Origin: Orychophragmus violaceus
Lineage: Eukaryota; Streptophyta; Magnoliopsida; Brassicales; Brassicaceae
Assembly (NCBI GenBank): GCA_030180135.1
Contig: CM058239.1
Location: 75,957,823-76,021,822, forward strand
Reading direction: 5' to 3'
DNA length: 64,000 nt
Below, one piece after another: positions 22,252 to 32,974 of this stretch (positions are counted from its first letter, which is position 1; the number at the start of each line of letters is the position of its first letter). A program made the position numbers and the translations under genes. The notes under the pieces were generated by a model. It ran no database searches. It was not told the origin of the DNA and saw only the letters and a program-made list of their open reading frames with translations.

Positions 22252-22763
22252 TAGGCCAAAACCACAGAACAAGGAGTCATGACAGAGGCATAGGACGTTC
22301 CAGAGACAAAGATCAAAGGGGAAGAACAGCCTTGGCAAGGAGGCAAAGACCTCAAACTGTCACCACTAACATTTGTTGTACGTTTTAACCCTGAAGTCTA
22401 TCTAGATTAGGAGAGAAGAATGAAGTACATCATTGAGTACTACCAATAATATAATGCCAAGAAGGTCTCTCTTGCAACTGCTCAACTCACTGAGAGTGCC
22501 TTGGCATGGTGGGACATAGAAGTTTCAGAGAGAATATAACATAGACATGGGTATATCACTACTTGGAAAAAATATGCGCTATCAAATGAGGAAGACACAT
22601 GTGCCTTCCTACTATCACAAGTGATGAGGGCATCCCAAATTAATCAGAACAAGACAAGGCAGAGATGGTACCAATTGTTTATGATGGATCTATGACCAAA
22701 TCAAGAGAGAAATTTCTCCATCACAAGTACAGCCTGAGCATCAACAAAGTCCTTAAGTCTCTG
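22252..22763 (+). pseudogene. Ty3/Gypsy gag remnant, left part
   Basis: With stops, the plus strand reads PEVYLD, ERRMKYIIEYY, KKVSLATAQLTESALAWWD and TTWKKYA, the usual order of a Gypsy capsid core. It is interrupted at 22763 by element D. The D target duplication CTCTG is at 22759-22763, and the gag remnant resumes at 37433. It is an old relic with at least four in-frame stops. Confidence 0.65.
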
Positions 22764-23490
22764 TGAAGGAATTTCTAGCAGTTCTAATCAGGATTAGCAA
22801 CCCTAGTCTGAATTCCGAGCCTAGGATCTACAGGTTCATGTAATTGAATCTATCAGATCTGGAGATTACCTGATGATTAGCAGCGGAAGTTATTTGCAGA
22901 TAATCGAGATCCAGAGCGCCTCAAATGCTGCGCCTCTACTGGTATCCACACACACACAAGCTGAACAGGAAGGGATGCTAGTGCCTTTTGAGATCTAATC
23001 TCAGAGAGGTTTCTTTTCTGTTTCTGGTGGCTGTGAATTAGGTTAGAAACGAGTTTTGGTCGACCATATATCTTATATCTGTCGACTTAAACCGCCACGG
23101 GATTAACTAATGATTAAACCGAATTAATCTGCTAATCCGCGAGTTGTGTCGACCGACACACTCTATGTGTCGATCGACACGGCCAATCTATGTCGACCGA
23201 TACTCTTAGTGTATCGATCGACATCGCCCAGAAAAGTCGATATTGAATGCATATCAAATATGCATTCATCCGATCATTACATTAATGATCATCCTCTTAT
23301 GCAATGTCCAGTTTGCTTAGGTGTGTGACCCTGTAGGATCATATAACACTAGCAATGAGTTCTCAACTCATTGATCATAAGTGGCTTCTAGCAAAGCATT
23401 ATGACTACCCAGTGTCATATGATTGTCTCATCTCGACAACACGACTTTCTATCAGAGTAAGTACAAATAGATTTCAGGACATTCCCAACA
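22764..23490 (-). repeat. 3' LTR of element D
   Basis: Read on the minus strand the repeat begins TGTTGGGAATG and ends AATTCCTTCA. It contains TGTCGATCGACA at 23168-23179 and related CG-rich palindromes nearby. Directly inside it is the PPT AAGTGTGAGA (minus strand). Confidence 0.93.
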
Positions 23491-24318
23491 ATCTCACACT
23501 TGTACTGGAATCGTCTATTCCATTTTAATCCCTTTGTATCCATATCTCAATCTAGCATAAGGCAAGAACTGTGTCATCCTTATTAAGCTATATCACGTTT
23601 ATCGAATCCCGATTTGTACTGATGAAAAACAAACGACTGACAATCAGCTCGTTTGAGCGCGGCCACGCATTTCCAGTATCAAATCTTCGATAGGCCCAGA
23701 GATATTTAACTCCTGTTATATAGGAGGTACAAATCCCATCTTGTTCCATCCATGTCTCTTTTATACTTCATGATACGCCTAATCAGTGTCTTTATGATCA
23801 CCAGTTACGGCTGACGTTTGACAAAGTCAAGACGAACCAATCCATATAAGAGAGGACATGATGAACTCAGGTATAAGGACTATACTCTTTAGTCGTAATG
23901 GGAAACTCTTATGACACTCATATAACATCTTGTAGAGTTCTCATTAACGGATCAAGTCCGATCATGTGTTCTCTAACACATATCTATGTGATTGACTTTA
24001 ATACACTTATTAATGACTCCATGAAACATGGTCATCAGTCACCTCACATACTAGTCTCACGTGGTTGTTAATGTCCCACGTTAACAACCTCGACCAGGGA
24101 CCCTTTATAATTTATGTCATTTATTGATTATAGGGTTTCATGATCAAGTCACATACTTGATGACCTATAAAATGTCATAAATTACTTTTGGGACTCTTAT
24201 TTAATAACACAATTAAATAATACTGAAACAATTTCATTAAAATAACATAATCAAATTATGTCCTACGAACATTATGTCATAACTAAAACACCAAATATAA
24301 CTCCCACTGAAAACAAGA
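23491..24318 (-). other. 3' untranslated region of element D
   Basis: About 0.8 kb without a gene separates pol from the 3' LTR. It holds the conserved hairpin at 23878-23894 (GACTAAAGAGTATAGTC on the minus strand, one change from A, B and C) and, next to the pol end near 24300, an internal purine run CAGTGGGAG. The same layout is found in A, B and C. Confidence 0.7.
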
Positions 24319-26682
24319 TCATATCTTAAGAAATCTAATGCCTACAGCAGCAGTGTGAAACTCATGCTTGGGCCTTGGGAGGGGCTTGGTTAGTGGATCA
24401 GCAACATTCTCATCCGTCGGGACTCTGCTGATCTTCACATCTCCTCTATTCACAATATCACGGATAAGGTGATATCGCCTTTCTATGTGTTTGGATTTCT
24501 GGTGTGATCTAGGTTCCTTTGCTTGCGCAATGGCTCCATTGTTGTCACAATACAAAGCCACTGGCTCAGAAATGCTAGGAATCACACCAAGTTCAGTGAT
24601 GAACGTCTTGATCCAAACAGCCTCCTTTGCCGCTTCAGAAGCAGCAAGGTACTCAGCTTCAGTTGTGGAATCTGCTACAGTGTCCTGCTTGGAACTCTTC
24701 CAGCTTACTGCACCGCCATTCAGGCAGAAGATGTAACCAGATTGTGATCGGAAATCATCTTTGTCTGTCTGGAAACTTGCGTCTGTGTAACCACTTACTA
24801 CCAGCTCATCACTTCCTCCATACACCAAGAATTTATCCTTAGTATTTCTCAAATACTTCAGAATATTCTTGACTGCTGTCCAGTGACTTTCACCTGGATC
24901 CGATTGGTATCTACTCGTCATGCTTAAAGCACAAGCAACATCTGGACGAGTACAGAGCATGGCATACATGATGGATCCCAACGCCGAGGCATAGGGAATC
25001 CGACTCATGCGCTCTCGCTCAGCAGGTGTCTCAGGACACTGCTTCTTGCTGAGACTTATGCCATAAGACATTGGTATGAAACCCTTCTTGGAATCTTGCA
25101 TTCTGAATCTGTGTAAGACCTTATCGATATAAGTGTCTTGACACAGTCCAATTAACTTGTTTAATCTATCTCTATAGATTCTTATTCCAAGAATATACGC
25201 GGCTTCTCCCATGTCTTTCATTGAAAAACAACTTCCGAGCCAAGTCTTAACAGACTGTAACAACGGAACGTCATTTCCGAGAAGAAGTATGTCATCTACA
25301 TACAACACGAGAAATGCAACAGCGCTCCCACTGGTCTTCTTGTAAACACATGGTTCTTCTTCGCTTCTGATGAAATCAAACTCTTTGACTGCTTCATCAA
25401 AACGAAGATTCCAACTCCGAGATGCTTGCTTCAATCCATAAATGGATCGATGAAGCTTGCATACTTTCCTAGCAGCATTAGGATCGATGAAACCTTCGGG
25501 CTGTATCATGTACACATCCTCTTCCAGAATTCCATTAAGGAAAGCTGTTTTCACGTCCATTTGCCAGATCTCATAATCATAATGAGCAGCTGTTGCTAGG
25601 AGAATCCGAATGGATTTAAGCATGGCTACAGGTGAATAGGTTTCTTCATAGTCTATACCATGAATTTGTTTGAAACCTTTTGCCACCAGCCTTGCTTTAT
25701 ATATCTGAATATTTCCATCCACATCAATTTTCTTCTTGAAAATCCATTTACACTCAATGGTTCTTGCACCATCGGGTAAATCAACCAAAGTCAATACTTG
25801 GTTCTGTGACATGGATCCCATTTCGGATTCAGCGGCTTTCAGCCACTTTTCGGAGTCAGGGCTCATCATCGCTTCTTCGTAATTCGCGGGCTCATCACTG
25901 TCAATGATCAATAAATCATGACAATTGGTTACGAGAAATCCATATCTCTCGGGTTCGTGACGGATCCTTTCGGATCTACGAATTTCAGGCTCCACAGGCG
26001 TTGGGTCTACAACTCTTTGTAGATCCAACTGTTGCTCTTCCTCTACGGGTTGAGCATTTTCCTGCGGTTCTCGAACTTCTTCGAGTTGTACTTTACTCCC
26101 ACTGTTTCTCTTGGAAAGAAACTCTCTCTCAAGAAAAACGCAGTTCCGAGCAACAAACACTTTGTTCTCGGATTGGTTGTAAAAGTAGTATGCCTTGGTT
26201 TCCTTAGGATAACCAACGAAGTAGCACTTATCAGATTTGGGTTCGAGCTTATCTGTAATTAATCGCTTAACATAAGCTTCACAACCCCAAATCTTCAGGA
26301 AAGACACATTTGGAACATTTCCAGTCCACATCTCATGTGGTGTCTTTGCAACTGATTTTGACGGAACCCTATTAAGTGTAAACGTAGACGTTTCTAGAGC
26401 GTATCCCCAAAAGGATAATGGAAGAGTTGAGAGACTCATCATTGATCGAACCATATCTAATAAAGTCCGGTTCCTCCTCTCAGACACGCCATTCAATTGT
26501 GGTGTTCCAGGAGGAGTGAGTTGTGAAACAATTCCACAATCTCTCAAATGATCACTGAATTCTTGGCTTAAGTATTCTCCTCCACGATCTGATCGAAGAG
26601 CCTTAATACTTTTTCCAAGTTGATTTTGTACTTCATTTTGGAACTCTTTGAACTTTTCAAAGGATTCCGACTTGTGTCTCAT
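24319..26682 (-). CDS. pol: Copia Pol of element D: integrase end, RT and RNase H
   Basis: These 787 codons continue the polyprotein after the nonsense codon at 26734-26736; the apparent ATG is internal. Residues 1-90 carry the rest of the integrase core, with SDRGGEY (second Asp) near 31 and NGVSERRN (Glu) near 64-71. The linker up to about 250 is variable and acidic. Reverse transcriptase runs from about 300 to 500 with QMDVKTAFLNG near 374 and the catalytic YVDD near 461. RNase H follows, with GYTDAS near 650, TEAEYLA, and CDNNGA, ending in the usual HIERRYHLIRD segment. All key residues I can check are present. The product would copy and integrate the element cDNA. Confidence 0.92.
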   Translation of the reverse strand: MRHKSESFEKFKEFQNEVQNQLGKSIKALRSDRGGEYLSQEFSDHLRDCGIVSQLTPPGTPQLNGVSERRNRTLLDMVRSMMSLSTLPLSFWGYALETSTFTLNRVPSKSVAKTPHEMWTGNVPNVSFLKIWGCEAYVKRLITDKLEPKSDKCYFVGYPKETKAYYFYNQSENKVFVARNCVFLEREFLSKRNSGSKVQLEEVREPQENAQPVEEEQQLDLQRVVDPTPVEPEIRRSERIRHEPERYGFLVTNCHDLLIIDSDEPANYEEAMMSPDSEKWLKAAESEMGSMSQNQVLTLVDLPDGARTIECKWIFKKKIDVDGNIQIYKARLVAKGFKQIHGIDYEETYSPVAMLKSIRILLATAAHYDYEIWQMDVKTAFLNGILEEDVYMIQPEGFIDPNAARKVCKLHRSIYGLKQASRSWNLRFDEAVKEFDFIRSEEEPCVYKKTSGSAVAFLVLYVDDILLLGNDVPLLQSVKTWLGSCFSMKDMGEAAYILGIRIYRDRLNKLIGLCQDTYIDKVLHRFRMQDSKKGFIPMSYGISLSKKQCPETPAERERMSRIPYASALGSIMYAMLCTRPDVACALSMTSRYQSDPGESHWTAVKNILKYLRNTKDKFLVYGGSDELVVSGYTDASFQTDKDDFRSQSGYIFCLNGGAVSWKSSKQDTVADSTTEAEYLAASEAAKEAVWIKTFITELGVIPSISEPVALYCDNNGAIAQAKEPRSHQKSKHIERRYHLIRDIVNRGDVKISRVPTDENVADPLTKPLPRPKHEFHTAAVGIRFLKI

Positions 26683-26733
26683 TAAATAGACATAGCCATA
26701 CCTGCTGAAATCATCAGTGAAGGTAATGAAGTA

Positions 26734-28308
26734 TCAAAAATTTCCTCTGGCACTTGTGCTCATTGGGCCGCATACATCTGTATGTATAAGGCCCAATAGG
26801 TCAATGGCCCTTTCATTTTGTTTGTTGAAAGGCGCCTTTGCCATTTTGCCTAGTAAACAAGATTCACATTTCTCACATGATTCATAATCAAATGAGCCCA
26901 AAAGCCCATCACTATGGAGCTTTTGAATCCGTTTCTCGTTTATGTGGCCCAAACGACAATGCCATAGAAAAGTCTGATTCGTGTCATTTGATTTGAATCT
27001 CTTGGTGTTAATGTTATAGATTTCTGTGCTTTGGTTTAGAACATAAAGCCCATTCTCTAATGGGATGCTACCATAATACATATCATTGTAATCAAAAGAA
27101 CAACATTTATTCTTAATTGAAAACTGATATCCTTCCAAATCCAAAACAGGAATAGAAATAATATTTCTGCTTATAGCAGGTACATAGTAGCAATTATGAA
27201 GTTCTAAAACCCAACCAGAAGGTAAAGACAAGTTAAATGTTCCTACGGCTAATGCAGCAACTCTTGCTCCATTCCCCACGCGCAGGTCCACTTGTCCCCT
27301 TTCCAACGTCCTACTGTTGCTTAGGCCCTGCATATTTGTACAAATATGAGCACCACAGCCGGTATCCAATACCCAAGAAGTAGAACCAGAAGTAGTAACA
27401 TTTACTTCTATAACATAAATACCTGAAGATGAAGTCTCGAAAGTCTTCTTCTTCTTCTTCTTCTCTTCCAAGAATTTGTTGCAATTTCTCTTCCAATGCC
27501 CAGGCTCTTTACAGTAATGGCACTTATCAGTCTCAGATGGGCCCAGCTTGGGCTTCGGGGCTGGCGCAGGCGTGTCCTGGTTCTCAACCGGAACTGCCTT
27601 GCCCTTTCCCTTGCCTTTTCCCTTGCCTTTGCCAAGTTTCTTAAACTTCTTACCCCTTTGTACCATAAGTACATTAGGAGTGCCCTTCTTGATATTTGGC
27701 TCAGCTGTCTTGAGCATGCCATGCAGCTCAGTCAATGTCTTTGTCAAGTTATTCATGTTATAGTTCATAACAAACTGATCATAACTTGACGGCAGTGATT
27801 GCAGAATGATGTCAGTAGCCAACTCTTGGCTAATGGGACAATCCAGTCTCCCCAGGTTATCAATATAACCCATCATCTTAATGACATGAGGACTGACCGG
27901 ACTGTCCTTTGGTAGCTTGCATTCAATGAGAGATTTAACCGTCTGGTATCTCTCAGTTCGTGCTTGCTCCTGAAACATGCTTTTCAGGCTAGTAATCATC
28001 TCCACTGGCGACTCCACGTTCTCGTATTGCTTCTGCAAGTCCGAGTTCATGGTAGCCAACATGAGACAATTCACATCGACCACATCATTGGAATGCTTGT
28101 CCCAAGCACTCCTTTCTGCATGTGCAGCATTGGATCTCGGTTTTTCAGGGAGAACATTTTCAAGGACATAGTCCCGCTTCTCCTGCTTGAGAACAATTCT
28201 CAAGTTCCGATACCATTCGAGAAAATTCGATCCATTTAACTTGTCCTTCTCAAGGACGGATCGCAGGGAGAAAGAATTATTATGAGTAGTAGTCATAGCT
28301 GATAACAT
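26734..28308 (-). CDS. gag-pol: Copia Gag-protease-integrase start of element D
   Basis: The 524-codon frame begins either at 28308 or, matching the gag starts of A and B, at the fifth codon (28296). Gag fills residues 5-260 with KLNGSNFLEWYRNLR near 22 and a zinc knuckle CHYCKEPGHWKRNC near 270. Protease follows with VLDTGCGAHIC near 320. The pre-integrase zinc motif (HCRLGH, then CEKCESC) lies near 450-490, and the integrase core begins with HTDVCGP near 510. The frame ends at TGA 26734-26736 inside the integrase core. The downstream reading frame is unchanged, so this is a single substitution rather than a frameshift. Confidence 0.92.
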   Translation of the reverse strand: MLSAMTTTHNNSFSLRSVLEKDKLNGSNFLEWYRNLRIVLKQEKRDYVLENVLPEKPRSNAAHAERSAWDKHSNDVVDVNCLMLATMNSDLQKQYENVESPVEMITSLKSMFQEQARTERYQTVKSLIECKLPKDSPVSPHVIKMMGYIDNLGRLDCPISQELATDIILQSLPSSYDQFVMNYNMNNLTKTLTELHGMLKTAEPNIKKGTPNVLMVQRGKKFKKLGKGKGKGKGKGKAVPVENQDTPAPAPKPKLGPSETDKCHYCKEPGHWKRNCNKFLEEKKKKKKTFETSSSGIYVIEVNVTTSGSTSWVLDTGCGAHICTNMQGLSNSRTLERGQVDLRVGNGARVAALAVGTFNLSLPSGWVLELHNCYYVPAISRNIISIPVLDLEGYQFSIKNKCCSFDYNDMYYGSIPLENGLYVLNQSTEIYNINTKRFKSNDTNQTFLWHCRLGHINEKRIQKLHSDGLLGSFDYESCEKCESCLLGKMAKAPFNKQNERAIDLLGLIHTDVCGPMSTSARGNF

Positions 28309-29369
28309 AGAAAAGAAAAAGGTTTAGTTATGATGTTCAATAAATGAGAAATCTTAACTTTTAAGAAAGCTCGCATTATATTCAAACAATGTTTCCTCAG
28401 ATGAATATAATGATCGAAGACCCATACTTCACTAAACTTGAGTGAGCCACTGGCTGTCACCCAAATTCAGCTATCTAGGTAAGCAACAACCTTGCTAGTT
28501 GTATCCAATACAACTCTTGGTTGTGGACTGACATCTTATGTCAAATCCACCTGATGTCTCTGAGCCCAAAACGATTTTGATGGCCCAGTCAAGTAAACCA
28601 ATCTTTTCAGTCATGTAATTGTTGACGCCTTGCACTGCAAGCCCATCAACACGATTACTTCCTGCCTTACTCATGTAATTGTGGACACCTTGCACTGCAA
28701 GCCTATCACTCAATGAAACGAGTCTTGACAGTCGACAAGATTGGAAAGACATCAAGTATCACTTGATATTTGATTGAGGAACGGAATCATTAAAACGTTC
28801 AGTTTTATTATGTTTTAATTCTTATAATTAATTGATTTATCATGCTTTGGTTCTGTGATTGCAGGCTCCAAAACCCAATCATCGAATCTGATGTCGACCG
28901 ACACTACTATAGTGTCGATCGATACAGAATAACCAAAAGCAATCCGCGATAACCGATCAATCCAATTGATCCGGTTTCGAATACCAGTCGGTGTCGATCG
29001 ATGCTACACTAGCATCGGTCGATACCAACCTAATCAAACCAATCGCAATTCAAACCATTTAACCAAGCTCGATAACCGGTCCAATCCAATTGAACCGGTT
29101 CATCAATCTCGCGAGGTTTGTGTCGACCGATACAACTCTTGTGTCGATCGACACTAGGCGAAAAGTTTTATTCGGGTTATCCTTCTGTGTCGACCGATAC
29201 CCGCTTGGTGTCGATCGACACAGGGTGATAATCCCTAATCGTTTTTCAAGTTAAAACCTTAGAACTAGATTTTAATCAAAAACGAATTTCAGCATGCTTG
29301 TATCAACTATACAGAGATCCAGATTCAACTAATCTAATCAACATGCCACAGATTCAATGGAACCCTAAA
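28309..29369 (-). other. 5' leader of element D
   Basis: No gene is present. The hairpin arms CATTATATTC (28374-28383) and GAATATAATG (28403-28412) are shared with A, B and C; the loop is nearly the same as that of C. From about 28890 to 29225, copies of TGTCGATCGACA and CG-rich variants recur, several per 100 bp, as in C and in the D LTR. Two short directly repeated phrases (TGTAATTGT and CCTTGCACTGCAAGCC) lie near 28615-28710. Confidence 0.65.
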
Positions 29370-29381
29370 GCTCTGATACCA
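29370..29381 (-). promoter_or_regulatory. Primer binding site (element D)
   Basis: On the minus strand this reads TGGTATCAGAGC, one base after the 5' LTR, so tRNA-iMet is the expected primer. Confidence 0.9.
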
Positions 29382-29382
29382 C

Positions 29383-29688
29383 TGAAGGAATTTTTAGCAG
29401 TTCTAATCAGGATTAGCAACCCTAGTCTGAATTCCGAGCCTAGGATCCACAGGTTCATGTAATTGAATCTATCAGATCTGGAGATTACCTGATGATTAGC
29501 AGCGAAAGTTATTTGCAGATAATCGAGATCCAGAGCGCCTCAAATGCTGCGCCTCTACTGGTATCCACACGCACACAAGCTGAACAGGAAGGGATGCTAG
29601 TGCCTTTTGAGATCTAATCTCAGAGAGGTTTCTTTTCTGTTTCTGGTGGCTGTGAATTAGGTTAGAAACGAGTTTTGGTCGACCATAT
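29383..29688 (-). repeat. 5' LTR of element D, inner part
   Basis: These 306 bp match 22764-23069 with about four differences. The LTR is cut here by element B; its outer part resumes at 37007. Confidence 0.93.
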
Positions 29689-30362
29689 TGTTGGGAATGT
29701 CCTGAAATCTACCGTACTATCTCTAGAAAGTATGATAAGTGTCGAGATCAGACATAAGTCATAAATACTGGGTGATCATGATGGCTTGATAGAGTCCGCT
29801 CATGATCTATAAGTTTAGGACTTATTACCAGTATTGTATGATCCCGAAGGGTCACACACCATAGCTAACGGGAAAGTTAAATGGAATTAATACGGTAAGA
29901 TGCAATGGCATTTACTGTATTGGATCAGAGTTTTGGGCCAGACAAATACAGGCTTTTGTCTTATTTGTGTTTTGGGCCCAAATGATTAATGAGCCATTAG
30001 TCTAATGACTTGGGCCCATTAATGAGATATAAGAGATTAAGAAAAACCCTAAGGAAGCTAAGCCCCTGCGATTTTTTTTTCTTCCTCTGGCCGCAAGCTC
30101 TCTCTCTCTTAAATCTCTCTCTCTGATCTTCCATCACTTTGGTCTAGCAGCCATCCCGGCTTGTAAGAGTGTGGATACCGAAGGAGGAGCAGGTTGTTCA
30201 TCTGTTCTAACTGATCTTGTCATTACCATCTCTAATCCGCTGCAAAAAGGTAATGTCACAGGTTGGTTTTATGATTCATTTGACGAGAACCTAGATCTGT
30301 TTAAGGATTTGTGTTAGGTTGTAATTGAGAATTAAACCATGGAAAACACCCATAATCCTTCA
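29689..30362 (+). repeat. 5' LTR of element B
   Basis: Begins TGTTGGGAATG and ends AATCCTTCA; same length as 36328-37001. It contains a CT-rich tract near 30080-30130 (CTCTCTCTCTC), present in both copies. Confidence 0.95.
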
Positions 30363-30363
30363 G

Positions 30364-30375
30364 TGGTATCAGAGC
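30364..30375 (+). promoter_or_regulatory. Primer binding site (element B)
   Basis: TGGTATCAGAGC one base after the LTR. Confidence 0.9.
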
Positions 30376-32083
30376 TAAGGTCATTAGTTTCTTGTAAATT
30401 GGATCATATGAATGTTTAATGGTTTAGAATTGATTTTGATTGAAAATTGATTAATGAAATCATTATACTCATAATCGGCTGCTTGCTGGTTTTTTGTTGT
30501 TGAAAGCCGTATAATGATGTTTGCCCTAATCATTAGTTGTGGTGTAAGCTTATTAATAATCGTGCGTTTTTGGTCTTGGTCGAATGACCTTATTAATAAT
30601 CGCTTGTGTTAAAGCCATTGTCAATAATTGAATGAGATTATCAAAACAATCAAATCGTTTGTTTGAAACGATTTGAAAGAGGACAAAAATCATTTTTTTG
30701 TTGTTATGTTAAGTGAACGAGTTGACTTCGTGTGAATCGCATGTGTTTTGATTGTGTGAATCGCATGTGTTTTATGTTATGTTAAGGTTTATAATCGTTC
30801 TTGTCCATTTGTGATTACAAGGTTCGTTTTATTCAATAAACAATAAACAATTGAATGTGTCAATTAATTATGAAACGTCAAAGTCATATTCGTTTGTTAA
30901 TTTAATTGTTGAAATCGGTTTTGTCCTCTTGTTGATAATCGATTATTGAATTAGAAGCTTTTGACTTTGCTTTAGAATAATGAAACGATTTGAAAGAATC
31001 GTTATTGTCATGTTCATAAGAATAATGTTGATTGATTTAATTAATAATCGATTGTAAAGTCAAAGTTGATTTTTATAATCACAAGAATCATGATAGAATC
31101 ATAACAAACGAGTTTGTGTTTGTTGAATAATTAATTATTTAATTATTTTATGGTTCAAGTGGTTAACCCAAATCGCGGTTTGCTGGAAATTATTTAATAC
31201 AATTGGTATTATTTAATTTCTGGTTAAACCGGATTGAAATTCAAAAAAATTAAATTTTAACCTAAACCGAAGGCTGGTCTAAGTTTGATTTGGTTGGACC
31301 AAATAATTTAGAGCTGGTCTGGTTTAGTAAATAACCGATGGTTTTGATAGTTAATTCGGTCTTGGACCAGAATTAATAAACCGACTCGGTTATGTCAAAT
31401 TATTGGGCCAACTGGAATTCTATGGTCTTGGGCCAAGAATTGGGCCTATAATTTGTGACCCAACCCAAAATATTTAATGAAATATTTAAATTAGAAATTT
31501 CTATTTTTAGTAAGTTACTAAATTTAGAAAGTTTCTAAAATAAGAAAGTTTCCCAAAATAGTAATCTTCTATTTTTGGAAATAAAACTTAAAAATCCTCA
31601 AAGGCAATATCAAGCTTGGATGTCTTTCCAATCTTGTCAGCTACTTAACGCTTATTTGATTACAGATATGGCTTACAGTGTGAGGTGTCTGTTTTCGCGT
31701 AAGTAAAGTAGTATATAGTCACTAATTTCATTGGGAGTCCCAGATTTTAGTGATTATTTGGCTGTAAGAGATTGGTTTCCTTGACTGGGCCATCGGGAGT
31801 CCCGGGCCTTGAGACATCTGGTGAATTTGGGCCTCGGGCCCAATTCACAACCGAGAGTTATTGGTTATAACTAGCTGTGTGTATGCTTACCAAGTAAAGC
31901 TAATTCTGGGTGATGGCCAGTGGCCCACTTTGGATTTAGCTAAACATGGGTCTCGGAATCATTGTATTCTTATGAGGTTAAACAAAGAAATTTTGAATAC
32001 AATGCGAGTTTTCTTATAAGTTGTTAAGATTGCTCTTTTATGAACTTAATAACTAAAACTCTATTTATCTCTAAATTTCAGCT
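30376..32083 (+). other. 5' leader of element B
   Basis: No gene is seen. Bases 30400-31150 are AT-rich, with many ATAATCG and AACGATTTG words, and have no counterpart to the CpG-rich block of A. From about 31170 the leader matches A. The hairpin arms CATTGTATTC (31960-31969) and GAATACAATG (31995-32004) show a paired A-T to G-C change relative to A, C and D. Confidence 0.65.
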
Positions 32084-32974
32084 ATGACAAGCACAAACAA
32101 TCAAAACACTTTCTCGATCCGGTATGTCCTTGAGATGGACAAACTGAACGGATCAAATTTCTTGACTTGGTCGCGGAACCTGAGACTAGTTCTCAGGCAT
32201 GAGAGAAAGGACTATGTCCTTGAGAAAGCTCTCCCCGAGAGGATCGGATCCAAAGCCAGTCATGCAGTATATAATGCTTGGAATAAGCATTATAATGATG
32301 CGGTAGATGTGCGTGGTCTGATATTGGCTACCATGGACTCAGATTTGCGGAAGCAATATGAGAACATGGAGTCGCCAATAGAGATGATCAGCAGCCTGAA
32401 ATTGAAATTTCAGGAGCAGGTAAGAGTGGAGAGATACCAGTTGGTTAAATCTCTCACTAGCTGCAAGCTACCGATGGATCATCCAGTAAGTCCTCATATC
32501 AGTAAAATGATGGGTTACATTGATAACCTGAGGAAACTGGATTATCCAGTTAGCCAAGAATTGGCAACTGATATCATTCTGCAGTCACTGCCGTCAAGCT
32601 ATGATGAGTTCGTAAGGGACTATATCAAGAAAGGCTTAACGAAGACGTTGACTGAACTGCATGACATGCTCAAAACTGTTGAGCCAAACGTAAAGAGCAC
32701 CCTGTACAATCTCATGAAGGAGAAGGGTAGGTTTACCAAACCTAAAGCTGACAAGGGTGAAGACAAAGTTGTCCAGATTTTGAATCATGGCAAGCGTGTG
32801 TCTTCTGAGCCCGAGTCAGATACCTCTTACGTTGGTAAGTGCTGCTACTGTAAAGAGACTGGGCATTGGAAAAGAGATTGCATTAAATTCATGGAAGATT
32901 ATGAGGAGTTAAAGTTGATGTATGAGACTACTTCCTCAGGTATTCATGTTATTACTTCAAGTTATACCTTGTAG
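32084..32974 (+). CDS. gag: Copia Gag of element B
   Basis: The frame of 296 codons encodes the same capsid protein as A (about 26 differences over the shared length by my count). KLNGSNFLTW is near residue 20 and the zinc knuckle CCYCKETGHWKRDC near residues 253-266; it would bind and package the element RNA. It ends at a TAG ten codons after the SSSGIHV-like segment, before the protease motif, so it makes a free Gag. The length and start agree with A. Keeping this frame open while pol is lost in both copies suggests Gag is useful to these elements. Confidence 0.88.
   Translation: MTSTNNQNTFSIRYVLEMDKLNGSNFLTWSRNLRLVLRHERKDYVLEKALPERIGSKASHAVYNAWNKHYNDAVDVRGLILATMDSDLRKQYENMESPIEMISSLKLKFQEQVRVERYQLVKSLTSCKLPMDHPVSPHISKMMGYIDNLRKLDYPVSQELATDIILQSLPSSYDEFVRDYIKKGLTKTLTELHDMLKTVEPNVKSTLYNLMKEKGRFTKPKADKGEDKVVQILNHGKRVSSEPESDTSYVGKCCYCKETGHWKRDCIKFMEDYEELKLMYETTSSGIHVITSSYTL

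Noticed and set aside
27429..28239. Plus-strand frames opposite D gag-pol
   Set aside because: They are antisense shadows of a well-supported minus-strand polyprotein.
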